The position numbers and the translations under genes are program-made. 64,000 bases of DNA from Pedobacter sp. ok626. GTDB lineage: Bacteria > Bacteroidota > Bacteroidia > Sphingobacteriales > Sphingobacteriaceae. Below the pieces are notes generated by a model. It did no database searches. It saw only the letters and a list, made by a program, of their open reading frames with translations, and was not told the origin of the DNA. Of the stretch, positions 36,613 to 44,572 are shown in pieces. Positions within the stretch are counted from its first letter, which is position 1; the number at the start of each line of letters is the position of its first letter. Where the stretch lies: assembly GCF_900100435.1 (NCBI RefSeq), contig NZ_FNEX01000003.1:62001-126000 (forward strand). The letters are read 5' to 3'.

Positions 36613-37254
36613 ATGGCAAGACTTAACAATGGCATATTAGGCAGCATTAATGGCAAGGTGGGAAATGTAGAGGGTTATGTGCGCTATGGAAAAGCCTATC
36701 TAAGGACTAAAAAAAGGAAATCCAAAGTTCCTCCAACTATCAATCGACTTACCTGCCGCAAACGAATGTCGGTAGTAAACAATTTCGTCAACAGCATGAC
36801 CGATTATGTACGAATCGGTTTTGAGGGGGCTGCTGATGGCAAACCTTTCTCTCCCAATAACGCTGCTAAATCGTATCAGTTGCGAAATGCCTTACAGGGT
36901 GAGTACCCAGAGATTAGTATTTTTTACCCTGGCGTACGCTTAACCCAGGGGAGCATCGAAAATCCAGCAAATACAAAAGCAGTAGTAGAAGGCAATGGTA
37001 TCCGTTTTACCTGGGACTATCATCCTGTATTTAACTGGGATGATAGGCGTGCACAGGTCATGCTACTGGTTTATATAGAAGAAAGCGGCAAAGCAATTAG
37101 CTTACTTAGTGGCGCACGTTATACCGAAATGACAGAGTTTATGGAAATGCCGGCCGACGTAAAGGGCTTAAACCTCCACGCCTATTTGTCTTTTATCGCC
37201 GACGATAGGAAAAACATTAGCAACAGCATATACCTAGGTAACCATGTTTTATAA
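36613..37254 (+). CDS. DUF6266-family protein
   Basis: A 213-residue protein with the family's usual opening (MARLNNGILGSINGKVGNVEGY) and a middle RKSKVPPTINRLTCRKRM, followed by an all-beta half ending SNSIYLGNHVL. The function is unknown; members are often multi-copy in Pedobacter and relatives. The paralogue at 59463-60110 shares the same N- and C-terminal patterns. Both genes are preceded by 11-base-periodic repeat arrays. A helix-turn-helix gene follows 17 bases downstream. Confidence 0.85.
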   Translation: MARLNNGILGSINGKVGNVEGYVRYGKAYLRTKKRKSKVPPTINRLTCRKRMSVVNNFVNSMTDYVRIGFEGAADGKPFSPNNAAKSYQLRNALQGEYPEISIFYPGVRLTQGSIENPANTKAVVEGNGIRFTWDYHPVFNWDDRRAQVMLLVYIEESGKAISLLSGARYTEMTEFMEMPADVKGLNLHAYLSFIADDRKNISNSIYLGNHVL

Positions 37255-37271
37255 ATCCCTAAATATAATCT

Positions 37272-37532
37272 ATGACAATAATTTTAAAACGCATTGAATT
37301 TATGCTCCAAACTTATTTTGAAGAACAACGAGCAGCACGACTACAGATGTATGAAGCCGCCAACAAAGAAAAATGGTTAGATTCCCAAACGGTTAAGCTA
37401 ATGCTGCGTAAGGGCGATAGAACCTTGTTTAACTATGTCCAAAGTGGCAAGCTGATCAGTAAAAAAATTGGTGGTGCCAATTTTTATCTCCAAAGCAGCG
37501 TAATGAACTTCTTGGAAAGGACTAACGCATGA
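37272..37532 (+). CDS. Excisionase-like helix-turn-helix protein
   Basis: An 86-residue protein with a MerR/excisionase-type winged helix-turn-helix in its second half (WLDSQTVKLMLRKGDRTLFN, then LISKKIGGANFYLQSSV). In Bacteroidota this domain is common in mobile-element accessory genes. A second ATG at codon 11 is an alternative start. It directly follows the DUF6266 gene, which hints that the pair is a unit. Confidence 0.75.
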   Translation: MTIILKRIEFMLQTYFEEQRAARLQMYEAANKEKWLDSQTVKLMLRKGDRTLFNYVQSGKLISKKIGGANFYLQSSVMNFLERTNA

Positions 37533-37533
37533 A

Positions 37534-38004
37534 TTATTTTTTTTGGATGCGAGGGCGTGCCATTAATTTATTTAAGTTGAATTCTTCAGTCCAATACACT
37601 TCAAACGTATGTTTCGCATAGGCCTTAAAATGAGCGATGCCATTGGCTGTGATGAGCAGCTGATGCGCTTCCTGTTGATTCTCTGGATGCTGAAATGTGC
37701 GTTCTTCCTCCGGGCTTAAGGTAACATATGCCCAGTCTTCGTGCGAGCTTAAGATTTCTTTCATTAAGGCGCCATGATCCGCAGTCTTATAATAGCTTAG
37801 TGAGGCATCCCAAAAACTATGACAGCTGAAGTTCTCGTCAGCTTTAAATTTACCAATCGCTTCTAAGCGAGATTTAATGAGCGCTTTCCAGGACGCGGTT
37901 GCATATATAATAGCAAATTCTACACGGTCCGAATCACTACTGGAGTTGGCTTTAATTAATACATGTTCAGTTGGTTTCCTTGATCTTTTCATTTGGTGGT
38001 CCAT
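37534..38004 (-). CDS. Hypothetical protein
   Basis: 156 residues from the ATG at 38002-38004. A longer frame begins with GTG at 38130, but its extra 42 codons run into the terminator hairpin of the adjacent small-RNA candidate, so I prefer the shorter form. A soluble mixed alpha/beta protein with no motif I recognise. It is convergent with the helix-turn-helix gene, the two stops being 1 base apart. Confidence 0.5.
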   Translation of the reverse strand: MDHQMKRSRKPTEHVLIKANSSSDSDRVEFAIIYATASWKALIKSRLEAIGKFKADENFSCHSFWDASLSYYKTADHGALMKEILSSHEDWAYVTLSPEEERTFQHPENQQEAHQLLITANGIAHFKAYAKHTFEVYWTEEFNLNKLMARPRIQKK

Positions 38005-38112
38005 TTTCAGGTTAATGCTGATATTAATGGAATCCAATAAGGAGGGAATATTTACAGATATGATGATAGGTGATTCATCATTTTTCAGCGCTAAGCAGAA
38101 ATAATTAAACAA

Positions 38113-38130
38113 AAAAGCGTGGAGCCCCAC
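38113..38130 (-). terminator. Rho-independent terminator of the small RNA
   Basis: A four-base-pair GTGG/CCAC stem with a GGCT loop is followed on the minus strand by GC and T6. It lies directly after the folded element. Confidence 0.5.
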
Positions 38131-38282
38131 TTACCGATCTAGAGGCCCTAGGAGGCCGGGAACGAATAAGCAGAGCTCACGCAAAGCGTGAGCACTTTTC
38201 ACTTATCCTCTCATTCCCATTGAAATTTCCTAGGTTTCTAGATCGAGATTCTTAAGTGCTAAATGCTTCAAATATTTTGAAG
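38113..38282 (-). ncRNA. Candidate structured small RNA with its own terminator
   Basis: On the minus strand, 38244-38136 folds into one long rod. The outer stem pairs GATCTAGA/CCTAGGA-type arms (38228-38244 with 38136-38153). A middle stem pairs the arms at ~38201-38217 and ~38158-38170. An inner perfect 8-bp stem has a three-base loop (38175-38193). A GTGG-GGCT-CCAC hairpin followed by GC and six T (38130-38111) follows, a good terminator. A TATTTTTG box at 38289-38296 places the start near 38282, giving ~170 nt. Rod shape with bulges and size recall 6S RNA, but I could not match it to a known family. Confidence 0.5.
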
Positions 38283-38400
38283 ATTCGGCAAAAATATAAT
38301 ATTAGCTTGTTACATACATTTTTATTTTATCAAATATACATATTTTAAACTAAATGATACAAATATTTCTAAAATATTAATTATTGTAATAGTTTATCAC

Positions 38401-38428
38401 ATTTTGGATGAATTCTCAAAATTTTGAG
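38401..38428. repeat. 28-base dispersed repeat, copy 1
   Basis: A 28-base block shared with 50896-50923 with four mismatches. It ends in the palindrome CTCAAAATTTTGAG. It lies in the 540-base gap between the hypothetical gene at 38004 and the gene at 38545, the rest of which is AT-rich and has no recognisable gene apart from the RNA candidate. Confidence 0.5.
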
Positions 38429-38544
38429 GCGTTTAAAACGATTGATCTATTCTTACATTATCCCATTTACATAATTCAAAGTGTTTTTTCTGTGAACATG
38501 TGCGGATAACTTTTATATTAGTCTATCGAATCAATTAACGCAAT

Positions 38545-39051
38545 ATGAAACTCTTACCTTACGATAACATCGAAATCTTCAGTCCCCTAAGTCCTGCCGA
38601 AGCGCAGTCCGCTTTGGAACAAGAAGTAAAAAAGCGCAAGCCTTTTAGTTTTAAATTTATATCATCAGGATCAGATCCTTATTTCTATGGATTCGTCGAA
38701 AACAACCGATTCAGACTTCATCGCAACATCAATTACAGAAACTCTTTTCTCCCTACCATTAACGGAAGCATCACCAACGATCTGAATGGATGTAAAGTTG
38801 TTGTAAAGATGCGACTAATGGCGTTTGTCTTAGTTTTCATTACATTATGGCTGTCTGGAGTATTTTTTGCCTGCATATTTTTGACGAGCAAATTAATCAT
38901 CGAAGGAAATTATGGTCCAGAAATGCTGATTCCATTTGGTATGTTAATTATGGGATATGGTCTTACTATGGGCGCTTTTCATTATGAGGCCAGGAAGGCG
39001 AAGGCAAAATTACTTGAGTTATTTAAGGGCACAACAAAAAGAGCATACTGA
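38545..39051 (+). CDS. Hypothetical membrane protein with two transmembrane segments
   Basis: A 168-residue protein with a soluble N-terminal ~90 residues, two membrane helices (about 93-117 and 127-145) and a short basic cytoplasmic tail (EARKAKAKLLELFKG). Family not recognised. It is convergent with the 114-residue gene at 39131 and separated from it by a perfect palindrome. Confidence 0.65.
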   Translation: MKLLPYDNIEIFSPLSPAEAQSALEQEVKKRKPFSFKFISSGSDPYFYGFVENNRFRLHRNINYRNSFLPTINGSITNDLNGCKVVVKMRLMAFVLVFITLWLSGVFFACIFLTSKLIIEGNYGPEMLIPFGMLIMGYGLTMGAFHYEARKAKAKLLELFKGTTKRAY

Positions 39052-39090
39052 CCAATACAAATCCAATATTATCGGATATTCCGCTGCATA

Positions 39091-39144
39091 GTAAACCTAG
39101 ATGATAACAATGCATATATATGCATTGTTATCATCTAGGTTTAC
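39091..39144. terminator. Perfect 54-base palindrome between convergent genes
   Basis: Two 27-base arms are exact reverse complements, centred at 39117/39118. The right arm includes the last codons and the TGA of the minus-strand gene (39131-39133). The position suggests a bidirectional terminator, although there is no T-run on either side and the length is unusual for one. Confidence 0.6.
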
Positions 39145-39475
39145 TGTCAATTATGGATTGTAAACGATCCAATGACGTCCTAAAACCAATAACAAGCTTT
39201 AACCTTCCTTGATCGCCTAACTTCTCAAATAAAGGAATTAAATCTGCATTGATCTTCGATTTCCTTTCTGCAATCATCTGCTCTAGTCTATTTAAATTGG
39301 AGCCACCCATTTGCTTATCTGGCAACAACTGATAAATTCTAATTGCATTGGATAGCGCTTTTTCAATTAAAAAAAACTGTCGATTCACCATTGCATGAAC
39401 TTTCCTTTTATAATCAGCAATTTCACTTAATAATAGATCTAGCTCGTCAAATGCAGCCTCTTCAAGCTCGCTCAT
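39131..39475 (-). CDS. Hypothetical helical protein
   Basis: A 114-residue charged, mostly helical protein (MSELEEAAFDELDLLLSEIA...), with no membrane segment or known motif. Its 3' end lies inside the palindrome at 39091-39144. It is 41 bases downstream of the acidic gene at 39517 and may be co-transcribed with it. Confidence 0.6.
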   Translation of the reverse strand: MSELEEAAFDELDLLLSEIADYKRKVHAMVNRQFFLIEKALSNAIRIYQLLPDKQMGGSNLNRLEQMIAERKSKINADLIPLFEKLGDQGRLKLVIGFRTSLDRLQSIIDSKPR

Positions 39476-39516
39476 AGTATAATAATATTAGTTTCGGCAA
39501 ACTTAAAAAATAAAAG

Positions 39517-39918
39517 TTAAAACTCATCAGCAGTAGAGCGTGTAGTCAGATCTATAAAAGTAAAAGTCACTTCAGCAGACTCTTCATCAATCACAAAATC
39601 TACAGCTTCCTCAACAGTACGTTCCGAATCCATGTCTGAACAGGCAAAATGATATTCCAGAAGATAAGAGAAATAAGCTTTTCCAGTTCCTTTTTCCTCA
39701 TCATACTCCACATCATCCAATTCAAGATCTGAAACTATCGGAGCGCCACCCTCCTCTGAATGATAAGCCAGCAAAAGTCCAATCAACTCATCTTCGGGGC
39801 TTTCATCATTATAACTTCCGCTAAACAAAACTTCATTTAAGAACTCCTTTATGCTCAATTCACCTTCTTGCAGCGATTCATAATCATCCTGCTGGTAATC
39901 TAATTTTAGTGTCGCCAT
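39517..39918 (-). CDS. Acidic hypothetical protein
   Basis: 133 residues from ATG 39916-39918. Very acidic (runs of Asp and Glu such as YNDESPEDELIG and LDDVEYDEEKG) and probably soluble. I do not recognise the family. It is divergent from pepE. Confidence 0.6.
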   Translation of the reverse strand: MATLKLDYQQDDYESLQEGELSIKEFLNEVLFSGSYNDESPEDELIGLLLAYHSEEGGAPIVSDLELDDVEYDEEKGTGKAYFSYLLEYHFACSDMDSERTVEEAVDFVIDEESAEVTFTFIDLTTRSTADEF

Positions 39919-39991
39919 ACAATTACAAAATAACAACTTAATCTCTATTTAATCCTATTCCTAGCCTAGAATTTTTCATTAGCTTCGCCAT

Positions 39992-40702
39992 ATGAAAAAT
40001 GTAATTCTAGCCAGTACATCAAGTTTATTTGGTGAAGCTTATCTTGAATATCTGAAATCAGAAGTGGAAATTTTATTTCAAGGGATTTCTGAACTTATTT
40101 TTGTACCCTATGCCAGACCAAGTGGCATTAGTCATGATGAATACACGCAAAAAGTAGCTGAATTTTTTGAACCAATTGGGATCAAAGTAAAGGGATTACA
40201 CCGTTTCGAAGATCCCGCACATGCATTGAAAAATGCTGAAGCCATTTTTACTGGCGGTGGCAATACGTTTTTATTGGTAAAACAATTGCACGACCAGAAA
40301 CTAATGAATGTTTTAAAAGAAGTTGTTGAAAATGGCGTTCCTTATTTAGGTACCAGTGCTGGAAGTAATATAGGTGGTTTAAATATGCAGAACACAAATG
40401 ATATGCCCATAGTATATCCACCAAGTTTTAATACACTAGGGCTTATTCCTTTTAATTTAAATGCACATTACCTGGATCCTGACCCCAATTCAAAGCATAA
40501 TGGAGAGACCAGAGAAACCCGGATTAAAGAGTTTCATGTCTTCAATAAGGTACCTGTATTGGGTTTAAGAGAAGGTAGCTGGATTCGTGTAAAAGGAGAC
40601 AAAATTACTACAGAAGGCATGTTTTCTTCCAGAGTATTTCTTCCTGAATTGCCCCCCTATGAAATTGAACCTGGAACTGTTTGTGCATTTGAAAGCCTTT
40701 AA
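39992..40702 (+). CDS. pepE: Dipeptidase E (alpha-aspartyl dipeptidase, peptidase S51)
   Basis: A 236-residue cytoplasmic serine peptidase that cleaves Asp-X dipeptides. The nucleophile elbow GTSAGSNIG holds the catalytic Ser, preceded by the FTGGGNTFLLV loop. FNLNAHYLDPDP and the later VLGLREGSWI segment fit the family. Length matches the usual ~230 residues. It is a single gene. Confidence 0.92.
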   Translation: MKNVILASTSSLFGEAYLEYLKSEVEILFQGISELIFVPYARPSGISHDEYTQKVAEFFEPIGIKVKGLHRFEDPAHALKNAEAIFTGGGNTFLLVKQLHDQKLMNVLKEVVENGVPYLGTSAGSNIGGLNMQNTNDMPIVYPPSFNTLGLIPFNLNAHYLDPDPNSKHNGETRETRIKEFHVFNKVPVLGLREGSWIRVKGDKITTEGMFSSRVFLPELPPYEIEPGTVCAFESL

Positions 40703-40752
40703 AATCCTCATACAGAAATGACTGCAACTGATCGATTGACTACCTAATTCAA

Positions 40753-41385
40753 TTAAATGGCTGTATTAATTTGATCAAGGTTAAAAAAATTAAACATTTC
40801 ACACATTCCTGTATGGGGATTATCAAATGAAAAAGACCCTATTTTTTTAGCATTTGCAATTGCTGTTTTTAAACGAGGCCTCAACATTAGATAAATATCA
40901 TTGTCTTGTTTGGTGTAAAATTTTTCGGTCTTTGCATAGTCTGGTAAATGCCTCTTTAATTGGCTGATAGCGTCATCGCACTTGCTGAAAAATTTGGTTG
41001 TTGGTTCGAAATGAAGCAACAACCAATATTCAAAACACGGATTATTTACAATCACCATTACATTTTTTTCCTTTTTAAGGGCTTCGCAATACTCCCTAAA
41101 CTGAACCATCGCTGGTTTGTTCCCTTTCTTAGTTTTTTTATCCTCAGCTAAAATAACATCCAGGTCAACTATCCAAATCACTTTGTCGTAGTGTCTGGCA
41201 CTTTCTTTTACATTTTCAAACTGATCTGCAAGTTTCTTCTTCTGGGGAATTTCTGGCTTCAAGTGTACACTTAGCGATCTGTTATTTCTCAAAAGCATTT
41301 GAAAGTACCTAAATTCAGTCTCTCCATCTACTATTATAGCATATGTCTTTTTCCCTTTAAAGGATATATTAGCACTACTCCTCAT
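40753..41385 (-). CDS. rloB: RloB-like TOPRIM-fold protein
   Basis: 210 residues from ATG 41383-41385, overlapping the ATPase stop by 11 bases. The N-terminus KTYAIIVDGETEFRYFQMLL holds the TOPRIM-like glutamate and the VIWIVDLDVIL strand the DxD pair. NPCFEYWLLLHFE is the RloB hallmark. RloB is linked to restriction loci. Together with the ATPase it resembles split ATPase/TOPRIM defence pairs. Confidence 0.8.
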   Translation of the reverse strand: MRSSANISFKGKKTYAIIVDGETEFRYFQMLLRNNRSLSVHLKPEIPQKKKLADQFENVKESARHYDKVIWIVDLDVILAEDKKTKKGNKPAMVQFREYCEALKKEKNVMVIVNNPCFEYWLLLHFEPTTKFFSKCDDAISQLKRHLPDYAKTEKFYTKQDNDIYLMLRPRLKTAIANAKKIGSFSFDNPHTGMCEMFNFFNLDQINTAI

Positions 41386-42688
41386 TATCAAGATCTATGT
41401 AGTAATCACCAAGATTAGGTATACCACCCAGTTTACCAGTTTTATATGCATTATAAACGTTACTTGTATCTCTAATCACAGAACTATTAAAATCAGCAAG
41501 AGAATAAAGTTCGGTAGCACAAGACTCGCCTTTGTTCGCAAACCAGATCACATCATTTCTAAAAACGTCTCTTCTATTTAACAACTCTCTATTATGAGTA
41601 GTAAATAACAACTGTGAGCTCTTAACATTTATCAAAAATGAAAGTATAAAATGTAAATATAGGTCTGGATGTAGCGAAGACTCCAATTCATCAATTGGAA
41701 ATACAACAGAATTTTTGATCAACAAGGCCAACAAACCCGCGAATCCATAATATCTCCTCGTGCCTTGAGATTCCAATTCTAAAGGAAGCCGATATTTAGC
41801 CCCTTCAACATAATGTTCGAGACTGACATCCATAGCAGTAACCTTGCCTCTTGTTCTCAAATTTTCAATTTCCTGCTTTACTTCTTTTATCTTATCCGTT
41901 TTTTCCAAGAATTCAATAAGACCATCTGGAATGCTTTCTTCACTTTTACTAATAATGATATCAGAAATATGGAAGTCGGCTTTTTTAAGAATCTCTACTA
42001 CATGTTTCTTTTCAATTCCACCATGATCAATATTCCTGGTAATAAAACCTCCTAATGAAGTATTGGTGAGAATTAAAGGCCTTAAGTAGACTTGAAACCA
42101 CGTTTGAGCTTCTGTTAATTCATGATTTTCGAGATTAGTTTTTAGAAAGCCTCCAAGCACTGTATTGTTCCACAATGTATTAGCTTCCAAAACCTTATCA
42201 AAGGTTTTATCTTTTTTAATTTTACTACCAAAAGAAATATTTGAAAATTGTTTATCCAGATCAGTAGTCCTACTGTAAACTCTTGCTTTATTTGGGTTAA
42301 AATAATAAAGTTCTTCAGTAATTATGGCCTTTTCTGTAAATGTTACCTGATAAGAATATCTAATGCTATTTTGTAGAAAGTCGATACTTAACTCGGAATT
42401 TTCATTTGGAGTATTTGGATCAAAAAGAAATGGCTTAAAATCAAGCAATTCAGTTTTCTTATCTTCAGGTTCTAAAACTAAATCTCTTAAAAATTCTAAT
42501 GCCATCAAAATGGTGGTTTTCCCAGAGGCATTCGCACCATAAATCATAGCCATTTTTAAAAGCCTTAAATTGTTTGGCCCATGAATAACGTAGTAATCTT
42601 CGAGATCATCGGACTTGGTCGCTTCAAATGACAAGGTCTGTTTATCCTTGATCGAACCGAAGTTCTTAATGCTAAATTCAATAATCAT
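41375..42688 (-). CDS. rloA: RloA-like AAA ATPase
   Basis: A 437-residue SMC/ABC-type ATPase. Walker A is YGANASGKTT (residues 50-59), Walker B is VVFPIDELESSLHP, and the H-loop is LLFTTHNRELL. The opening MIIEFSIKNFGSIKDKQTLSF is typical of AAA-15/21 defence ATPases. It forms an overlapping pair with the RloB-like gene, comparable in principle to PARIS (AriA/AriB) and OLD-type ATPase-nuclease systems. Confidence 0.8.
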   Translation of the reverse strand: MIIEFSIKNFGSIKDKQTLSFEATKSDDLEDYYVIHGPNNLRLLKMAMIYGANASGKTTILMALEFLRDLVLEPEDKKTELLDFKPFLFDPNTPNENSELSIDFLQNSIRYSYQVTFTEKAIITEELYYFNPNKARVYSRTTDLDKQFSNISFGSKIKKDKTFDKVLEANTLWNNTVLGGFLKTNLENHELTEAQTWFQVYLRPLILTNTSLGGFITRNIDHGGIEKKHVVEILKKADFHISDIIISKSEESIPDGLIEFLEKTDKIKEVKQEIENLRTRGKVTAMDVSLEHYVEGAKYRLPLELESQGTRRYYGFAGLLALLIKNSVVFPIDELESSLHPDLYLHFILSFLINVKSSQLLFTTHNRELLNRRDVFRNDVIWFANKGESCATELYSLADFNSSVIRDTSNVYNAYKTGKLGGIPNLGDYYIDLDNEE

Positions 42689-42830
42689 AGCAGATATATA
42701 TTATTTTAACAAATATAACTAAAAAACTACATTATCTACATTTCCATGCCATTTATTGTAAATCACTTACATAAATTGATATAAAAAAATACGATTACTA
42801 CACATTATGTAATCCTATCCATACCTCCGG

Positions 42831-42860
42831 AAGCGTTTCGGATATCTCCTGTCCTTGAAT
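42831..42860. repeat. Short 11-base-periodic repeat resembling the DUF6266 arrays
   Basis: The sequence around 42828-42850 closely resembles 59322-59345. Copies of CGGAAG and CGGATA start at 42835 and 42846, 11 bases apart, in the same context (ATACCTCCGG...GTTTCGG). No DUF6266 gene follows, so this looks like an orphan or remnant array in the 239-base gap before the NUDIX gene. Confidence 0.55.
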
Positions 42861-42921
42861 AAGTAGCCTCCAGCAACGTAGAAACACTATTAGTGCCAGC
42901 ACTTCCACAGGGAAATACGAA

Positions 42922-42954
42922 TCTAATTCAGGGCTTAACCACATTTTCTAACTC
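42922..42954. repeat. 33-base direct repeat, copy 1 (NUDIX 3' end)
   Basis: It encodes the ELENVVKP end and stop of the NUDIX gene. It is matched with two mismatches at 44490-44522. Confidence 0.7.
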
Positions 42955-43389
42955 AGCCAAAAAGGATTGCTGGCGCTCATTTATATAAATCCTAGCCTCA
43001 GTCAAAGAAAACCATCTAGCCTGATCCACCTCTGGAAAATCAGTCATCTTTCCCGATTTAGGCGGCCATTCGATAGTAAAAGTATTAGAAGCAATATGAG
43101 AAGCATCCAGATCACCAAGAACCGCCCAGCAATGCACAACCTTACCACCCTTTTGCAGCACAGATTTCAAAGGCTTAAATTCCCCCTCAGGCAAATAACC
43201 AGTCTCCTCCTTAAACTCCCTTAAAGCTGTATCAAAAGCCTGCTCGTCAGCCATCACCTCCCCTTTCGGCACAGTCCACCAACCCTTATCCTTATTCCGA
43301 AAAAACGGGCCTCCAGGATGAACCAGTAACACTTCAAGTTTCTTTTCCGTAAACCGATACAACAATAAACCTGCGCTTTGTGTAGCCAT
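42928..43389 (-). CDS. NUDIX hydrolase
   Basis: A 153-residue NUDIX protein. The NUDIX box runs from GEVMADEQAFDTALREF to KEETGY, with the REFKEE core. The opening SAGLLLYRF and the HPGGPFFRNKDKGWWTVPKG loop resemble the Ap4A/NTP-type group with unknown substrate. The start is 14 bases downstream of the GNAT gene stop. Confidence 0.9.
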   Translation of the reverse strand: MATQSAGLLLYRFTEKKLEVLLVHPGGPFFRNKDKGWWTVPKGEVMADEQAFDTALREFKEETGYLPEGEFKPLKSVLQKGGKVVHCWAVLGDLDASHIASNTFTIEWPPKSGKMTDFPEVDQARWFSLTEARIYINERQQSFLAELENVVKP

Positions 43390-43403
43390 AAATTACTTCT
43401 CTT

Positions 43404-43859
43404 CTAACCTTCCACTCGTTTTTTTAATGTATAGGTAACCATATCAGTTACATTAGTATGCTTGTTATTATAACATTTATCCTCTAATTGAAAACCAAGC
43501 GCTTCCAACAGGCCGACAGAACGGTCATTGACCCCTGACGGAAATGCAGTAATCAACTTTGCGTTTAATCCATCGAATGTATATTCAATAACCTTCTTCA
43601 AAGCCTCTTTCATCAGCCCCCTTCCCCTAAATTCAGGAAGCATTTCATAACCGATCTCCACAATTTCATTTTGAACATCAAAATTCCAGCAACAAATAGT
43701 ACCAATCAAACTATTTTCCTCTTTCAAGGTGATCACCCAGTACAAGCTTTCCTTCCTTTCAACCATGTTCTCTATTTTTGCAATAAACTCCCGGCTTTGT
43801 GATAAATTAGTGGGGGTTTCCCGCCCAACCATAATGTTTACTGCCTCGTCGCAGCGCAA
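43404..43859 (-). CDS. GNAT N-acetyltransferase, apparently 5'-truncated
   Basis: A RimJ/RimL-type acetyltransferase domain: SLIGTICCWNF, EIGYEMLPEFRGRGLMKEAL (acetyl-CoA loop with R-G-R-G) and the NDRSVGLLEALGF segment. The N-terminal strand and helix of the family (usually ETERLILRPLT...) are missing. The frame opens only with TTG at 43857-43859, and reading back it gives LYLESIHRLRCDEAV, which is the tail of the missing part, before a TGA shared with the DUF2199 gene end. It is probably a truncated or inactive gene. Confidence 0.65.
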   Translation of the reverse strand: MRCDEAVNIMVGRETPTNLSQSREFIAKIENMVERKESLYWVITLKEENSLIGTICCWNFDVQNEIVEIGYEMLPEFRGRGLMKEALKKVIEYTFDGLNAKLITAFPSGVNDRSVGLLEALGFQLEDKCYNNKHTNVTDMVTYTLKKRVEG

Positions 43860-43872
43860 TCGATGGATAGAT

Positions 43873-44397
43873 TCAAGATATAACTTTACTCATTGCCGCA
43901 ATCCTGCGTTCTGCCTCCTCCAACGAAATACCTGCAAAATAATCACGAACGAATGGATGATCAGGGTTTGCATGCGGAACAATCTCAGGCCGCTGATTTC
44001 CTTTCTTAGTGTTCACATTCATTGGAATTGAGCCACTGTATTCATAGTCTGGAAGCCAATTGGATAACCAACCAAAGTAGGTCACTTCATGATTTTCATT
44101 ATCAAAATTATCACTATAATCCACAAAACTTGTTTCACTCAATGAAACCCAAACGCCGTAATCCAGTCCTTCACAGTTCCCAATTACTTTTTGGTTTAAA
44201 GTCACCCTTATAAAAAAGTCCGTTTGATCCGGAGAATCAATCACACAAAAATCATCGTTAAGCTCTGTTTGTCCGTACTGCTTTTTCTCCTCAGTCAGCT
44301 CGCCATAATTTGAAGGGCATGGGAAAGTCAAAGCTGGCCATCCGGCATGTTTTTCCCCACATAATGTACAAGTGAAAGTTACAGGTTCACTATTCAT
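43873..44397 (-). CDS. DUF2199-family protein
   Basis: A 174-residue protein. An N-terminal zinc-ribbon-like FTCTLCGEKHAGWPALTF is followed by a beta-rich body (FFIRVTLNQKVIGNCEGLDYGVWVSLSE), the pattern of DUF2199. The function is unknown. Its last codons overlap the truncated start of the GNAT gene. Confidence 0.85.
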   Translation of the reverse strand: MNSEPVTFTCTLCGEKHAGWPALTFPCPSNYGELTEEKKQYGQTELNDDFCVIDSPDQTDFFIRVTLNQKVIGNCEGLDYGVWVSLSETSFVDYSDNFDNENHEVTYFGWLSNWLPDYEYSGSIPMNVNTKKGNQRPEIVPHANPDHPFVRDYFAGISLEEAERRIAAMSKVIS

Positions 44398-44489
44398 AAT
44401 TTTCTATTTTACGTTTAACTCCAAAAATAAAATTAATTTTCCATAGAATTCAATGCCCAACAGCTCTTGAACACCGATTCTATTCTATT

Positions 44490-44522
44490 TCTAATTTAGG
44501 GCTCAACCACATTTTCTAACTC
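44490..44522. repeat. 33-base direct repeat, copy 2 (NUDIX remnant)
   Basis: Matches 42922-42954 with two mismatches and would encode ELENVVEP followed by a stop on the minus strand. No NUDIX body precedes it, so it is the leftover 3' end of a lost NUDIX copy. Confidence 0.65.
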
Positions 44523-44572
44523 TCCACAAAAAAAATTGAATGTAGCATTTCAATTACTTAATATTGGTGGAG

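Noticed and set aside
37534..38130. Longer GTG-started form of the hypothetical gene
   Set aside because: Its first codons coincide with a hairpin plus T6 terminator, and a good ATG exists at 38004.
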